From: Thermodesulfobacteriota bacterium
GTDB lineage: Bacteria; Desulfobacterota; Desulfobacteria; Desulfobacterales; Desulfosudaceae
Assembly: GCA_040753795.1 (NCBI GenBank)
Contig: JBFMDX010000004.1
Coordinates: 124,001 to 188,000 of the forward strand
Length of the DNA stretch: 64,000 nucleotides
Reading direction: 5' to 3'
Positions 39,789 to 48,232 of the stretch are shown here, piece by piece. A program made the position numbers and the translations under genes. The number at the start of each line of letters is the position of its first letter. The stretch's first letter is position 1. A model generated the notes under the pieces. It saw nothing but the letters and a program-made list of their open reading frames with translations, ran no database searches and was not told where the DNA came from.

Positions 39789-41373
39789 TCACTCATTTTT
39801 CAAACGGGCATATTGCAACCAGTAAAAACCGTAATGAGAAAAGGAAAAAGGGTACTTCAAGGTAAACCGTTTGGACATGGCGTCGATATAGCGTTTCTGG
39901 AACAAAAAACTCCCCGGCTGCAGATCGGCGATCAGGCGATCAAACTCATGAGACAGGGCTTTCCGCTGTTCCAGGTCCCTGGCATCAAGGATCCGGCCGG
40001 CAAGGGCGGCCGTTTCCGGGGAATAAAAGACACGGGAATAGGACACGGCATTACCCAGGCCCCATAAATTGAGAACTACTTCCAAATTGCGAGGACTCGG
40101 GGTCAATTCCGTCTGTACGGCGTCGAAATCCGTGTTCATGAGTTGACGATGACTGAGGTCTTCCAGCGGTACGGCTTTTAAATGGACCCGAATGCCCACA
40201 TCGTTCAGGCAGAGCTGGATGTACCGGGCGAGCTTAAGGTCGGTTTCGCTGCCGGAAGGCAGCAGCAGTTCAAACTCAAAAAGCGCTCCGTTTTTCATCA
40301 GGCAGCGGGCTTGCGGATCCATGGTCCAGCCCGCCTTTTTAAAGCAGCTCCAGGGCATGGGCCGGATCATAGGGCAGGGGCTTTAGATCCGGGTCGTGCC
40401 AGATAGACCCGTTGCCCATGGGGCCGGCAATCACCTCGGCCAGGCCGTTTAATATGTTTTGAACGATATAGTCCCGGTCAATGGCCTGGGTCAGGGCCCG
40501 TCGCACCATTGGGGTCTCAAACAAAGGATGGCGGGTGTTATACAGCAGGATCGTGTAATACGGGTAAAGTGCCTGCGAAAAATAAAACCGGTCGGTATAC
40601 TGCTCAATGATTTTATAGTCTTTAAAGGTCAAGTTCCCGACCACATCGGTTTGGCCTTTGATCAAACGGATCCAGGACGCTTCGCGGTCGGGAATATAAT
40701 ACAACACCACCCGGTCAATGGCGGGACGGCCGTTGTAATAGTTCTCATTGGCCGAAAGGACCACCCGGCCGTCATCCGTCCGGCTCACAAATTTAAACGG
40801 GCCGGACCCGATGGGTGATTCATCCGGATTCAGGCTTGCCTGTCGAGCCGGAGAAGGGATAATTTCAATATCCCAGATGCTTTTTAAAAAAGACGGGTCA
40901 TCCCTTTTCAAGCGGATTTCCAGCGCATAAGAATTAATTGCCTGCATGGTATCGATGATATTGCCCAGGCTTTTATCTCTATTTTCAATAGTCGACCGGA
41001 TGGAAAATAAGGCGTCATCGGCTGTTACCGGTTCGCCATTGTGAAACCGGGCGTCGTCGCGCAACCGGATTCGCCAGGTAAAGGTCTTCGGATCATAGTC
41101 CCAGGCCGCGGCCAGGTCCGGTTCCAGTTCGCCTGCCGTGTTCTGGACGCAAAGGAAGCTGAAAATAAATGGAAAAACAAGCGTAGACCCGGAACAGCCG
41201 ACCTTGTGTGGGTTAAATAAGCCGAAATCGCAGTCCACATCGATTCGCAGGATATTGCCGGGATCGCCGGTCGCGGGATGATTATCGGAATTTTCCTTTG
41301 AGGAGCAGGCCGTCAGGAGCAGGAGCGCCAGAAGCCATAAAAGATAAAATATCCGCCGGGGGAATGTCTTCAC
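39789..41373 (-). CDS. ABC-type family 5 solute-binding lipoprotein, interrupted by a +1 frameshift
   Basis: Two overlapping frames make one protein. The first (41373 to 40339) gives 344 residues: a lipoprotein signal (LLLLTACSS), then SBP family 5 features such as TWRIRLRDDARFHNGEPVTA and IGSGPFKF. It stops at TAA (40341-40339) within the conserved segment preceding KKAGW. Reading +1 from there restores KKAGWTMDP and continues about 183 residues to 39789, for about 527 residues in all, the normal family length. The site reads GAG CTG CTT TAA, like the prfB CTT TGA recoding site. It could be programmed frameshifting, a pseudogene or a sequencing error. No permease or ATPase genes are adjacent. 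Confidence 0.8.
40339..40353 (-). promoter_or_regulatory. Candidate +1 recoding site (prfB-like)
   Basis: On the minus strand the codons are CTG GAG CTG CTT TAA followed by AAA. CTT can slip to TTT, the stop follows at once, and a GGAG Shine-Dalgarno-like element ends three bases before CTT. That spacing equals the one in prfB. Slippage restores the family reading frame exactly. Confidence 0.45.
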
Positions 41374-41427
41374 GATGAACCAGGGTCCTTTTTATATTAA
41401 AAGTATGCGTCCCAACGACCAAGGCGT

Positions 41428-41706
41428 TTACACCGCCGGCCTTTTCAAATCCACCAGGGTCGCCCCCCAGCCGCCGCCGGTCGGCTCGGCGTCCTGAAAG
41501 GCGGCCACCAGAGGGTTCCGTTTCAAGGCCGCCTGCACCTTTCGTTTCAGGGCGCCGGTGCCCTTGCCGTGAACGACCCGGACCTGATAAATGCGATGGT
41601 CAATACATTCTTTAAAATAATCCAGCAGCAGGTCTTCCACCTCTTCCGGACGGAAAGTGTGCAGGTCGATTTCATCCTGGATAGGAATTCTGACAGGACC
41701 GGTCAT
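41428..41706 (-). CDS. Smr domain protein
   Basis: A 92-residue single-domain protein. It has the Smr signature: IDLHTFRPEEVEDLLLDYF near the start, then VRVVHGKGTGALKRKV (the HGxGxG-type motif) and a C-terminal GGWGATLVDL. Smr domains are found at the MutS2 C-terminus and in stand-alone nucleases that cleave nicked DNA, mRNA or collided ribosomes. The stand-alone form here lacks the MutS parts. It is divergent from plsY, 88 bases away. Confidence 0.9.
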   Translation of the reverse strand: MTGPVRIPIQDEIDLHTFRPEEVEDLLLDYFKECIDHRIYQVRVVHGKGTGALKRKVQAALKRNPLVAAFQDAEPTGGGWGATLVDLKRPAV

Positions 41707-41794
41707 GACGGCTTGTTCTCCAGAAAAAGGTTTGATAAGAAAAAGAATAAGGGTACGCGACTACGGGTTCAAGGAAATTCTTTCAGGGGGCAGC

Positions 41795-42436
41795 ATGGAA
41801 ATATCGGAACTGTTCGCTTTTGCGGTCATCATTATCGGCGCTTACCTGGCCGGATCCATACCGTCCGGCGTGATTCTGACAAAAGTGTTTGCCGGCCAGG
41901 ACATCCGCCAGCAGGGCAGCGGCAACATCGGCGCCACTAATGTGGCCCGGGTGGCCGGCATGCGGCTGGGTCTGCTGACCCTGGCGCTGGATATGCTCAA
42001 AGGCGGTGCGCCGGTCTATCTGGCCGGACGGTTCGGGCCGGGGACCGGCGAGGCGGCCATGACTCTGGCGGCCCTGGCGGCTGTCGGCGGCCATATGTAT
42101 CCGGCGTATTCCGGATTCAAAGGCGGCGGCAAGGGCGTGGCCACGGCCGGCGGCTGCTTTCTGGTGCTGTCGCCCGCGTCCTGCCTGGCGGCTATCGGTG
42201 TGTTCGCGCTGGTTGCTTTTCTGACCCGCCGGGTGTCGGCCGGGTCTCTGGCCGCCGCTCTGTCTCTGCCGGTATGCGTCTGGTTTTTTTCCGGCCAGGC
42301 GGGTTTTGTGGCCGGCGCCGGCCTGGTCAGCCTGTTTGTCATTATCCGCCACCGGGAAAACATTGTCCGGCTGATCAGCGGGAAAGAATCGGCCTTCGCG
42401 TTCAAGCGGAATAAAAGCACGGACAAACCGTCGTAG
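41795..42436 (+). CDS. plsY: Glycerol-3-phosphate acyltransferase PlsY
   Basis: About 213 residues from ATG 41795; an upstream in-frame Met at 41657 would overlap the divergent Smr gene. Motifs include YLAGSIPSGVILTK, DIRQQGSGNIGATNVAR (family GSGNxGATN) and YSGFKGGGKGVATAGG. Five TM segments fit the family. It transfers acyl groups from acyl phosphate to glycerol-3-phosphate, the first step of phospholipid synthesis; PlsX is not seen here. Confidence 0.95.
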   Translation: MEISELFAFAVIIIGAYLAGSIPSGVILTKVFAGQDIRQQGSGNIGATNVARVAGMRLGLLTLALDMLKGGAPVYLAGRFGPGTGEAAMTLAALAAVGGHMYPAYSGFKGGGKGVATAGGCFLVLSPASCLAAIGVFALVAFLTRRVSAGSLAAALSLPVCVWFFSGQAGFVAGAGLVSLFVIIRHRENIVRLISGKESAFAFKRNKSTDKPS

Positions 42437-42494
42437 GGGCGACCCGCCGGTCGCTTTGTATTACGCTCACCCCAGATTGCAGGGGCACATGGAA

Positions 42495-43163
42495 TTATTG
42501 TTTTTCACCCAGAAAAGCCACCCCCCACCAGTTCACATGAGCAAACCACCAGGGAAAATATAGCCGCTGGATGTTATGAATACCGACATCAGCCATGCAG
42601 GCTTTTATGTATTCAGGTTGATAAACGGTGTTTTGCCAGGTTGCTCCGATGAACCGTCCCATCAGGCTGTCGCGCGTTGTAATGGCCAGCAGTTTGCCGC
42701 CCGGCCTCAATACGCGGCTGAACTCTTTAAACCCGTCTTCCACCCTGGGCAGGTATTCGATGGCCGCGGAAGTCATGACCAGATCAAACTCCCCGTCGGA
42801 GAAGGGCATGCCGCGCATATCCCCCATTTGCAGGGTCACTTTGTCCTCAAGGCCCAGGCGCCGCAACCGGTTACGCAGGGCACTGACCATCCCATCCGAG
42901 AAGTCCAGACCGGTAACGGTCAGGGAAACGGGGGCTTCGGTCAGAAGATTGATGGTTAAAAATCCCGTACCGATGCCGGCATCGAGAATACGCATGCCTT
43001 TCACCAGAGCCAGTCGGTGCTGATGACGCCGGACAAAATACTTCAGGGAAGACCGGTAGCCGGCAAGTTGAAAAAAGAACGAATAAAACCAGGGACCGGT
43101 TTTGTTAAAAAAAGACTGAATCGCCGGCGGTATGAGTTCTTTCGTCTGATGAGAATTGGTCAT
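42495..43163 (-). CDS. Class I SAM-dependent methyltransferase (UbiE-like)
   Basis: A 222-residue protein. Motif I is RILDAGIGTGFLTINLL (about 56-72), motif II VTGLDFSDGMVSALR, then LQMGDMRGMPFSDGEFDLVM and LRPGGKLLAITTRD. The N-terminal 50 residues include an aromatic helix (FYSFFFQLAGY). The closest general type is UbiE/Coq5-like. It lies downstream of the IspH-UbiA fusion on the same strand (about 70 bases), so a role in quinone or isoprenoid methylation is possible but unproven. Confidence 0.85.
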   Translation of the reverse strand: MTNSHQTKELIPPAIQSFFNKTGPWFYSFFFQLAGYRSSLKYFVRRHQHRLALVKGMRILDAGIGTGFLTINLLTEAPVSLTVTGLDFSDGMVSALRNRLRRLGLEDKVTLQMGDMRGMPFSDGEFDLVMTSAAIEYLPRVEDGFKEFSRVLRPGGKLLAITTRDSLMGRFIGATWQNTVYQPEYIKACMADVGIHNIQRLYFPWWFAHVNWWGVAFLGEKQ

Positions 43164-43235
43164 CGGTTGTTTCCTCTTAACAGATGGTAAGCGCTCATTG
43201 TTGCATGACGAGCCCGTTTTTTACCTGCCTTGGTA

Positions 43236-44963
43236 TCAGGTCAGGGCTGACCAGATCAGACAGAGAAACCCGGCCAGGATAAACTGGCTCTCCACCAGAA
43301 ATTCAAGCAGGGCGCCGCTCTGCAGCGAATGCTCCTTGTAGGCCGACAGGAGCAGAAAGCCGGTCACGGGCAGGATCAGCAGAACGTATCCCAGGCCGGA
43401 GACCACCTTGAACAGGGTGGCGAGCAGCAGCAGAACCAACAGGCCGGCCACGACATATTTCAAGAACCGCAGGGCCCGCTCCGCGCCCATGCGGATCGGG
43501 ATGGTCTCCTTGCCGGCGATCCGGTCTCCCTGCATGTCGATGATGTCAAAAAAGGCCGACCGTACGAATACCAGTCCCGTGCACCACAGGGTCACCACCG
43601 CCGCGGAAAGATTGACCGATTTGGTTGCCGCCGCCGGAAAGGCGCAGACCGCGATCCCCCAGGCCGCCGATATCAGCAGGGTCTTGGATCCGGGAATGTC
43701 CTTGATGCGCCGGATCTTCAGAAAAGGGACCCCTTCCGGCACCAGGTAAATATTGTAGGAAAGCCCCAGCAGGCTCATGATCAGCAGCAGCAGAAAGGGA
43801 AACAGGCCCAGGGCCAGGGCCACCATCAGCCCCAGTCCGCCGGCGCAAATGGCCATGACCGCCAGAGTGAACATGTTTTTTTCATAAAACACCGCCCGGT
43901 AGGGATCATTGTAGCGGTCTTCCTCAATCCCGGTCAGGCGGTTCAAGGTGTGCATGGAAAAGATATACAGCATGGCGATAAATATGTGCGGCACAAAATG
44001 TTCGGCGTTTCGCAGAACCGAGGCGCAATAGCACAAAAACCCCGCGCCCACGGCCAGGTAGATGTTGGTCAACAGCAGCAGCCGCTGCAGCATGAAGAGG
44101 CGGCGGGCGACCGGGCCTTTGGACTGGTAGTGGGCGGCCTCCAGCTCCCGGTATATTTTTTTGATGATCCAGTTGGGTGTGGAGGCGCCGGCGGTGATGC
44201 CGATATGGCGCGCTCCGGACAGGGCCGGAAAATCAATGTCCTGGCTGGTTTCCACATGATAAACCGGCTTGCCGCTCTGCCTGGAAATCTGGGCCAGCCG
44301 CTGGGTATTGCCGCTGTTCTGTCCGCCCACCACGATGACGGCGTCCACGGAGTCGGCCAGTCGTTTGACTTCCGCCTGCCGGTCCCGGGTGGAGGGGCAG
44401 ATGGTATTGAACACCTTGTAATGGGGCCGGATCTCGGCGGCCCAGGCCGTGACTTCCTCGAACAGGGACACGCTCTGGGTGGTCTGGGCCACGATAATGG
44501 CCTTGTCAAAGGCCGGCAGGGCTTTCAGTTTTTCCAGGGAATTGACGGCATATCCGTTGTTTCCGGCAAAACCGAGCAGGCCGATCACCTCGGGATGATC
44601 CTCATCCCCGATAATAATACTGGCATAGCCCTGATCGGCATATTTGCGGATGATGGTCTGGACCCGGATGACCCGGGGGCAGGTGGCGTCAATGACCGTG
44701 TACCCGGCTTTTTCCAGGGCCGCGATGGTTTCCGGGGGCACGCCGTGGGCCCGGATGAGCATAATGCCCGAGCCGTGTTCCGGGATGGTTTCCATTACGG
44801 AAATGCGCTTTTCGGCCAGAAGGGCGAGCACCTGGGGATTGTGAATGAGGGGACCGAAGGTCTGGATGGGGCCGCTGTATTTGTTGGCCGCGTCCAGGAC
44901 CATGTCAACGGCCCGGCGAACCCCCATGCAAAAACCGGATGTTTTTGCGATTGAGACTTTCAT
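43236..44963 (-). CDS. ispH: HMB-PP reductase (IspH) fused to a UbiA-type prenyltransferase
   Basis: A 575-residue fusion. Residues 1-280 are IspH (LytB): the three Fe-S cysteines are in SGFCMGVRRAVD, IDATCPRVIRVQ and NTICPSTRDRQ, with GDEDHPEVIG and TAGASTPNWIIKK present. Residues 290-575 form a polytopic domain of about eight TM segments resembling the UbiA family, with Asp-rich motifs NRLTGIEEDRYND and DIIDMQGDR on opposite halves. IspH makes IPP and DMAPP at the end of the MEP pathway; UbiA enzymes transfer prenyl chains to aromatic acceptors. No stop or frameshift separates the parts. The UbiA acceptor is unknown. Confidence 0.9.
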   Translation of the reverse strand: MKVSIAKTSGFCMGVRRAVDMVLDAANKYSGPIQTFGPLIHNPQVLALLAEKRISVMETIPEHGSGIMLIRAHGVPPETIAALEKAGYTVIDATCPRVIRVQTIIRKYADQGYASIIIGDEDHPEVIGLLGFAGNNGYAVNSLEKLKALPAFDKAIIVAQTTQSVSLFEEVTAWAAEIRPHYKVFNTICPSTRDRQAEVKRLADSVDAVIVVGGQNSGNTQRLAQISRQSGKPVYHVETSQDIDFPALSGARHIGITAGASTPNWIIKKIYRELEAAHYQSKGPVARRLFMLQRLLLLTNIYLAVGAGFLCYCASVLRNAEHFVPHIFIAMLYIFSMHTLNRLTGIEEDRYNDPYRAVFYEKNMFTLAVMAICAGGLGLMVALALGLFPFLLLLIMSLLGLSYNIYLVPEGVPFLKIRRIKDIPGSKTLLISAAWGIAVCAFPAAATKSVNLSAAVVTLWCTGLVFVRSAFFDIIDMQGDRIAGKETIPIRMGAERALRFLKYVVAGLLVLLLLATLFKVVSGLGYVLLILPVTGFLLLSAYKEHSLQSGALLEFLVESQFILAGFLCLIWSALT

Positions 44964-44986
44964 GGATGACCGGAACAGAGATCGAA

Positions 44987-45178
44987 TTAGGGGTTTTCTT
45001 TCAGGAAAATCTTATGATCAACCAGGGAGAGGGCGTGAATATGGGCTTTCAAAAACTTCTGTTCGCCGAAGATGCTGATCAGCTTGACGCCGCCCTCATC
45101 CGGCTCCACCAGATCGACCGACTCCATGACCAGTTCGTCTCCTGTTTCTTTTTTTATATAGGCGTTGGCTTCACACAT
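44987..45178 (-). CDS. CooT family small nickel-binding-type protein
   Basis: A 63-residue protein beginning MCEANAYIKKETGDELVMES, the CooT signature with a nickel-ligating Cys at position 2. CooT from the CO dehydrogenase system binds Ni(II) as a dimer. No cooS, cooC or cooJ lies nearby; DUF3842 is five bases upstream and IspH-UbiA 23 bases downstream. A metallochaperone role for a nickel enzyme elsewhere is an inference from family. Confidence 0.85.
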   Translation of the reverse strand: MCEANAYIKKETGDELVMESVDLVEPDEGGVKLISIFGEQKFLKAHIHALSLVDHKIFLKENP

Positions 45179-45183
45179 GATGA

Positions 45184-45606
45184 CTACTCCTCACGGCAAA
45201 AAGTCTTTAAATGTTTTTCCACCAGATCGTCCAGCAGGTGCGGCAGCGGGTCGGCGCTCAGCCCGACGATCTCCATGTTTTCCTGGGAAAGGGGGATCAG
45301 CAGTTTTTTTGCCCGGCATCCGGCCACGGCCTCGGCCATTTTCGGGGTCACCTCGCCCATCATGGCGTGAGCCATGATGATGCCGAAGGGGCCGACGACC
45401 ACATCCGCCTCCAAAACGGTCCGGACGATGGCGTTCTCTCCCGAGGCCCCGCGATTGGCCCTGGCTTTGAGCATCTGGGCCGTGGCAATAGCGTTGGTGC
45501 CCAGGGCGATCACTTCCACGGATTCGCCGAAAGCGGCTTTCAACCGCTTGATAATGGCGGCGCCGATGCCGCCGCCCTGCCCGTCTATCACGCAGATTCG
45601 TTTCAT
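45184..45606 (-). CDS. DUF3842 family protein
   Basis: About 140 residues from ATG 45606. It starts KRICVIDGQGGGIGAAIIKR, a Rossmann-like glycine-rich loop, and contains ALGTNAIATAQMLKARANRG and VVVGPFGIIMAHAMMGEVTP. This matches the DUF3842 family, common in strict anaerobes and usually next to CooT-like genes, as here. The function is unknown. A longer upstream frame to 45822 overlaps the DUF3795 gene and was not used. Confidence 0.85.
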   Translation of the reverse strand: MKRICVIDGQGGGIGAAIIKRLKAAFGESVEVIALGTNAIATAQMLKARANRGASGENAIVRTVLEADVVVGPFGIIMAHAMMGEVTPKMAEAVAGCRAKKLLIPLSQENMEIVGLSADPLPHLLDDLVEKHLKTFCREE

Positions 45607-45661
45607 GTGGCCACTGTAGCTTACCAACTGCCGGATATCAAATGAAAAAAGGCCGCGAAAA

Positions 45662-46183
45662 CTATAGCGAACCGTCCAGCTCCTCGGCGACCGATTTCCT
45701 GCAGACCCGGCAGGTTTGGGCGCCGCGGAAGAGGGGGGTGCCGCAGCTGGAACAGTGATAGCGCTCGCATTCTCCCCGGGCCCATTCAACGCTTCCCTGT
45801 TCATCACCGTGCTCGGCGACATGAGCCCGCCAGAGCGGGATAGCCCGTTTCATAACCCGCCTTCCGGTAGCCAGACTGAAGCTGTCGATTCTCTGGCAAG
45901 GCCAGTCAGCGCATTGATGGCAGGAGTAATAACCCTTGCTTTGAACGCATTCGCGTATCGGACAGGCGGTGCAGTATTTATAAAGTTTTCCCGCGGGCTC
46001 CTTCTGCATACAGCCCAGGCACTCGGTTTCCCTGGGGTCGGTCCCGTAAAGGCCGCCCAAAGCGGCCTTGAATTTTTCATTGTTGTCGCGGGTGGCAATA
46101 TAGACGCCGCACACGCCGCAATATAATCCGCAAGGCGCCATCAATTCTTTTTTCCGGATTTCCTCTTCAGTCCAACCTTCCAT
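45662..46183 (-). CDS. DUF3795 domain Cys-rich protein
   Basis: A 173-residue protein. The first 100 residues match DUF3795: APCGLYCGVCGVYIATRDNN, ECLGCMQ, YCTACPIRECVQSKGYYSC and HQCADWPCQRI, with paired cysteines likely binding zinc or Fe-S. The C-terminus adds another CxxC zinc ribbon, YHCSSCGTPLFRGAQTCRVC. The function is unknown. It is the first gene of the minus-strand run to IspH-UbiA. Confidence 0.85.
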   Translation of the reverse strand: MEGWTEEEIRKKELMAPCGLYCGVCGVYIATRDNNEKFKAALGGLYGTDPRETECLGCMQKEPAGKLYKYCTACPIRECVQSKGYYSCHQCADWPCQRIDSFSLATGRRVMKRAIPLWRAHVAEHGDEQGSVEWARGECERYHCSSCGTPLFRGAQTCRVCRKSVAEELDGSL

Positions 46184-46256
46184 CTGTAAACTCCTTTTCC
46201 ATTTTTAAAAGTATACCATACCATCTGATGATGAAATCGCAAAAAGTCATTACATC

Positions 46257-46325
46257 GTCATTCCGGCGAACGCCGGAAGCCAGAACCACCTGATTTCACT
46301 GGACCCCGGCTTTCGCCGGGGTGAC
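46257..46325. repeat. Dispersed palindromic repeat element
   Basis: An imperfect inverted repeat of about 27-base arms. The left begins GTCATTCCGGCG and ends CCAG; the right begins CTGGACCCCGGC and ends GGGGTGAC. This GTCATTCC...CTGG family is a common extragenic palindrome in proteobacterial genomes. Its right end abuts the truncated J-domain gene. Confidence 0.75.
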
Positions 46326-46801
46326 GAAACGATGGAAAGGCGTTTCATCCGGATTATTATTCAGGCAGCACGGATATTTTTCTGGAAATCCAGGAAGCAG
46401 ACTCGGGGCTGCAAGCTTTTCAGACATTTACGCCGTCGTTTGATGAGATTTTTGACTGGTTGTGGCGCAACTATTCAAGTGTGGGGTCACCGAAATCGGG
46501 AAGAATCGAAAACTTAACGCTGGAAGTTCCCCTGACGGCTGACCAGGCAAGACGAGGCGGTAACACCAGAATCATGGTACCGGTAATGGCGGTCTGTCCG
46601 ACTTGTGGCGGAAACGGCGGGGTTGGTCCTTATGTGTGTGTCCGATGCGCCGGCGAAGGGGCGATAACCGGAGAGATGCCGGTATCCATCGCTTTTCCGG
46701 CGGGGCTGACCGGATCACACGCCGTAAGAGTCCCCCTGGAACGCTTCGGCATTAAAAACATTCATCTGACGGTAATGTTCAAAACCACGGGTACACGGTA
46801 G
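46325..46801 (+). pseudogene. J-domain (DnaJ-like) protein remnant, N-terminus lost
   Basis: The frame opens at 46325, right after a TGA inside the repeat. It reads KAFHPDYYSGSTDIFLEIQE, retaining the HPD motif and third helix of a J domain. A linker follows, then a DnaJ-C-like region with CPTCGGNGG and CVRCAGEG, resembling the first two CxxCxGxG arms of the DnaJ zinc finger. It ends with a substrate-binding-like sheet (GSHAVRVPLERFG). Helices I and II of the J domain are missing, and the repeat sits at the break. The only in-frame starts are internal (TTG 46460), so it is probably non-functional. Confidence 0.6.
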
Positions 46802-47442
46802 GGGCGGTTTCCGGCAAGAGCTATTGTCAAGCCGCCACCAAGCCGGAAAAATTCATCCGGGCGCAACGAAACGTCAGGTGGGTGGCGTTATAAACGATTT
46901 GCGGCGAAAAACGGTTTTCAGCCCTGTCGAAACATATACCGTCAGCAGCATTATTGTTGACAGCGTCAGAATGGACATCGATAAAATTATTAGTCTTAGT
47001 TGCATCATTTATTGTCTGTTTACCTCATAATCTACAAAACCAATCCGTTGAATCCCGTTCCCTGGTAACCATGGCCATAAACAAAGGCGGCCGCCGGGGT
47101 TTCCTGAAAAACATTGTTGCAATAAAAGCAAGAACCAGGCCGACAATCATGGTTTTATACAAAAACGGAACCGATTATTGAATGTTGTGTAAAAACAGAC
47201 AGATGAAATTTAGCCACGGTGTTTATCGACAATAATTCTGTCTGGATTCATGTAGAATCAGGATTAAAATTACGAAAATTGTTCACAAAAAACGGACTTC
47301 GTCCTAATAAAACGGACAGAGGGGTATCTTTGCCGTCCCGCCTTTTAATCTCCATCGGAATTTACACGCGAGTTTTTCTGACCCCTTGACCCCTCGGTCC
47401 CCTGAATCCTTGGCGTCAACCAAGCTGGAAAAAACCTAAAAA
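46802..47442. other. 641-base stretch with no supported gene
   Basis: Between the J-domain remnant and the corrinoid gene. Short open frames exist (for example near 46824-47030 and 46954-47181), but they lack ribosome-binding sites, family features and consistent codon use. No RNA gene was recognised. Confidence 0.6.
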
Positions 47443-48093
47443 TTAAGCCAGCCCCAGCTCTCGTTTAAACCGATCGAATATATCCACCGCCGCCACGGCC
47501 GACTCGCCGAAAGCGTCCACGCCCATTTCATCGGCCAGTTGCTGGGAGCAGCAGGCCCCGCCGATGGCGATTTTGACTTTATTCCGGAGGCCTCTGGCGG
47601 TAAGCAGAGCGACCACTTCCTTTATGGCCGGCACCATGGTGGTCAGGAGGACGGACAGCCCCAGCAGCGGTATTCCCGTATTGCTGACGGCATCGACGAT
47701 CTTGTTAGACGCGACGTCGACACCGAGATCGACGATTTCATACCCCTGGGCCGAAAGAATCATGGCCACGATGTTCTTGCCGATATCGTGAACATCGCCC
47801 TTGACGGTGGCCAGGATCACTTTGCCTTTTTTTCCCATGTCACCCGGGTCCATCTTGTCTTTGAGCATACGGGTCGCCCCGGTGACCACCTCGCCCGCCA
47901 TGATGAGCTCCGCCAGATAATAGTCCCCGGCTTCGAACTTCTGCCCGACGACGTCCAGTCCTCCGCTGAGGCCTTCCTCTATTATCTGTATGGGCGTGAG
48001 CCCCTCATCGAGACATTTTTTAACGGCAGCGATGATGACATCGTCCTTCATGTTGATAACGGCATCCTGCACAACGGCGATGCATTCTTTCAT
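47443..48093 (-). CDS. Corrinoid (B12-binding) methyltransferase-associated protein
   Basis: A 216-residue protein with the MetH-like two-part layout. A helical cap (about 1-90) precedes the Rossmann cobalamin domain containing ATVKGDVHDIGKNIVAMIL, with the DxHxxG cobalt-ligating His, then DLGVDVASNKIV and IGGACCSQQLADEMG. It carries methyl groups on cobalamin for methylotrophic or demethylating systems (MtbC/MtmC type). A UroD/MtaA-like methyltransferase lies upstream on the same strand, 139 bases away. No corrinoid reactivase (RamA/RamQ) is visible in the window. Confidence 0.93.
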   Translation of the reverse strand: MKECIAVVQDAVINMKDDVIIAAVKKCLDEGLTPIQIIEEGLSGGLDVVGQKFEAGDYYLAELIMAGEVVTGATRMLKDKMDPGDMGKKGKVILATVKGDVHDIGKNIVAMILSAQGYEIVDLGVDVASNKIVDAVSNTGIPLLGLSVLLTTMVPAIKEVVALLTARGLRNKVKIAIGGACCSQQLADEMGVDAFGESAVAAVDIFDRFKRELGLA

Positions 48094-48232
48094 TATTTAT
48101 CTCCTTATCTGAAATGATTTGTTTGTTTTTCGCGGTAATGTTTATGCCTTATATCTCACGACTTGATCGGGGACGATAATGCAGGAAAAACCTTCAGGTT
48201 TCCCGATCTTGAAGGCGGCCTGAAGGCCGCCC

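Noticed and set aside
43329-44954. A 541-residue open frame on the plus strand opposite IspH-UbiA
   Set aside because: It is an antisense shadow with extreme Gly/Gln/His content; IspH motifs lie on the other strand.
46824-47181. Two short plus-strand frames in the gap before the corrinoid gene
   Set aside because: No ribosome-binding site, no domain, and stop-rich surroundings.
47286-47310. Small GGAC/GTCC hairpin considered as a terminator or RNA
   Set aside because: The stem is only four pairs and no T tract follows directly.
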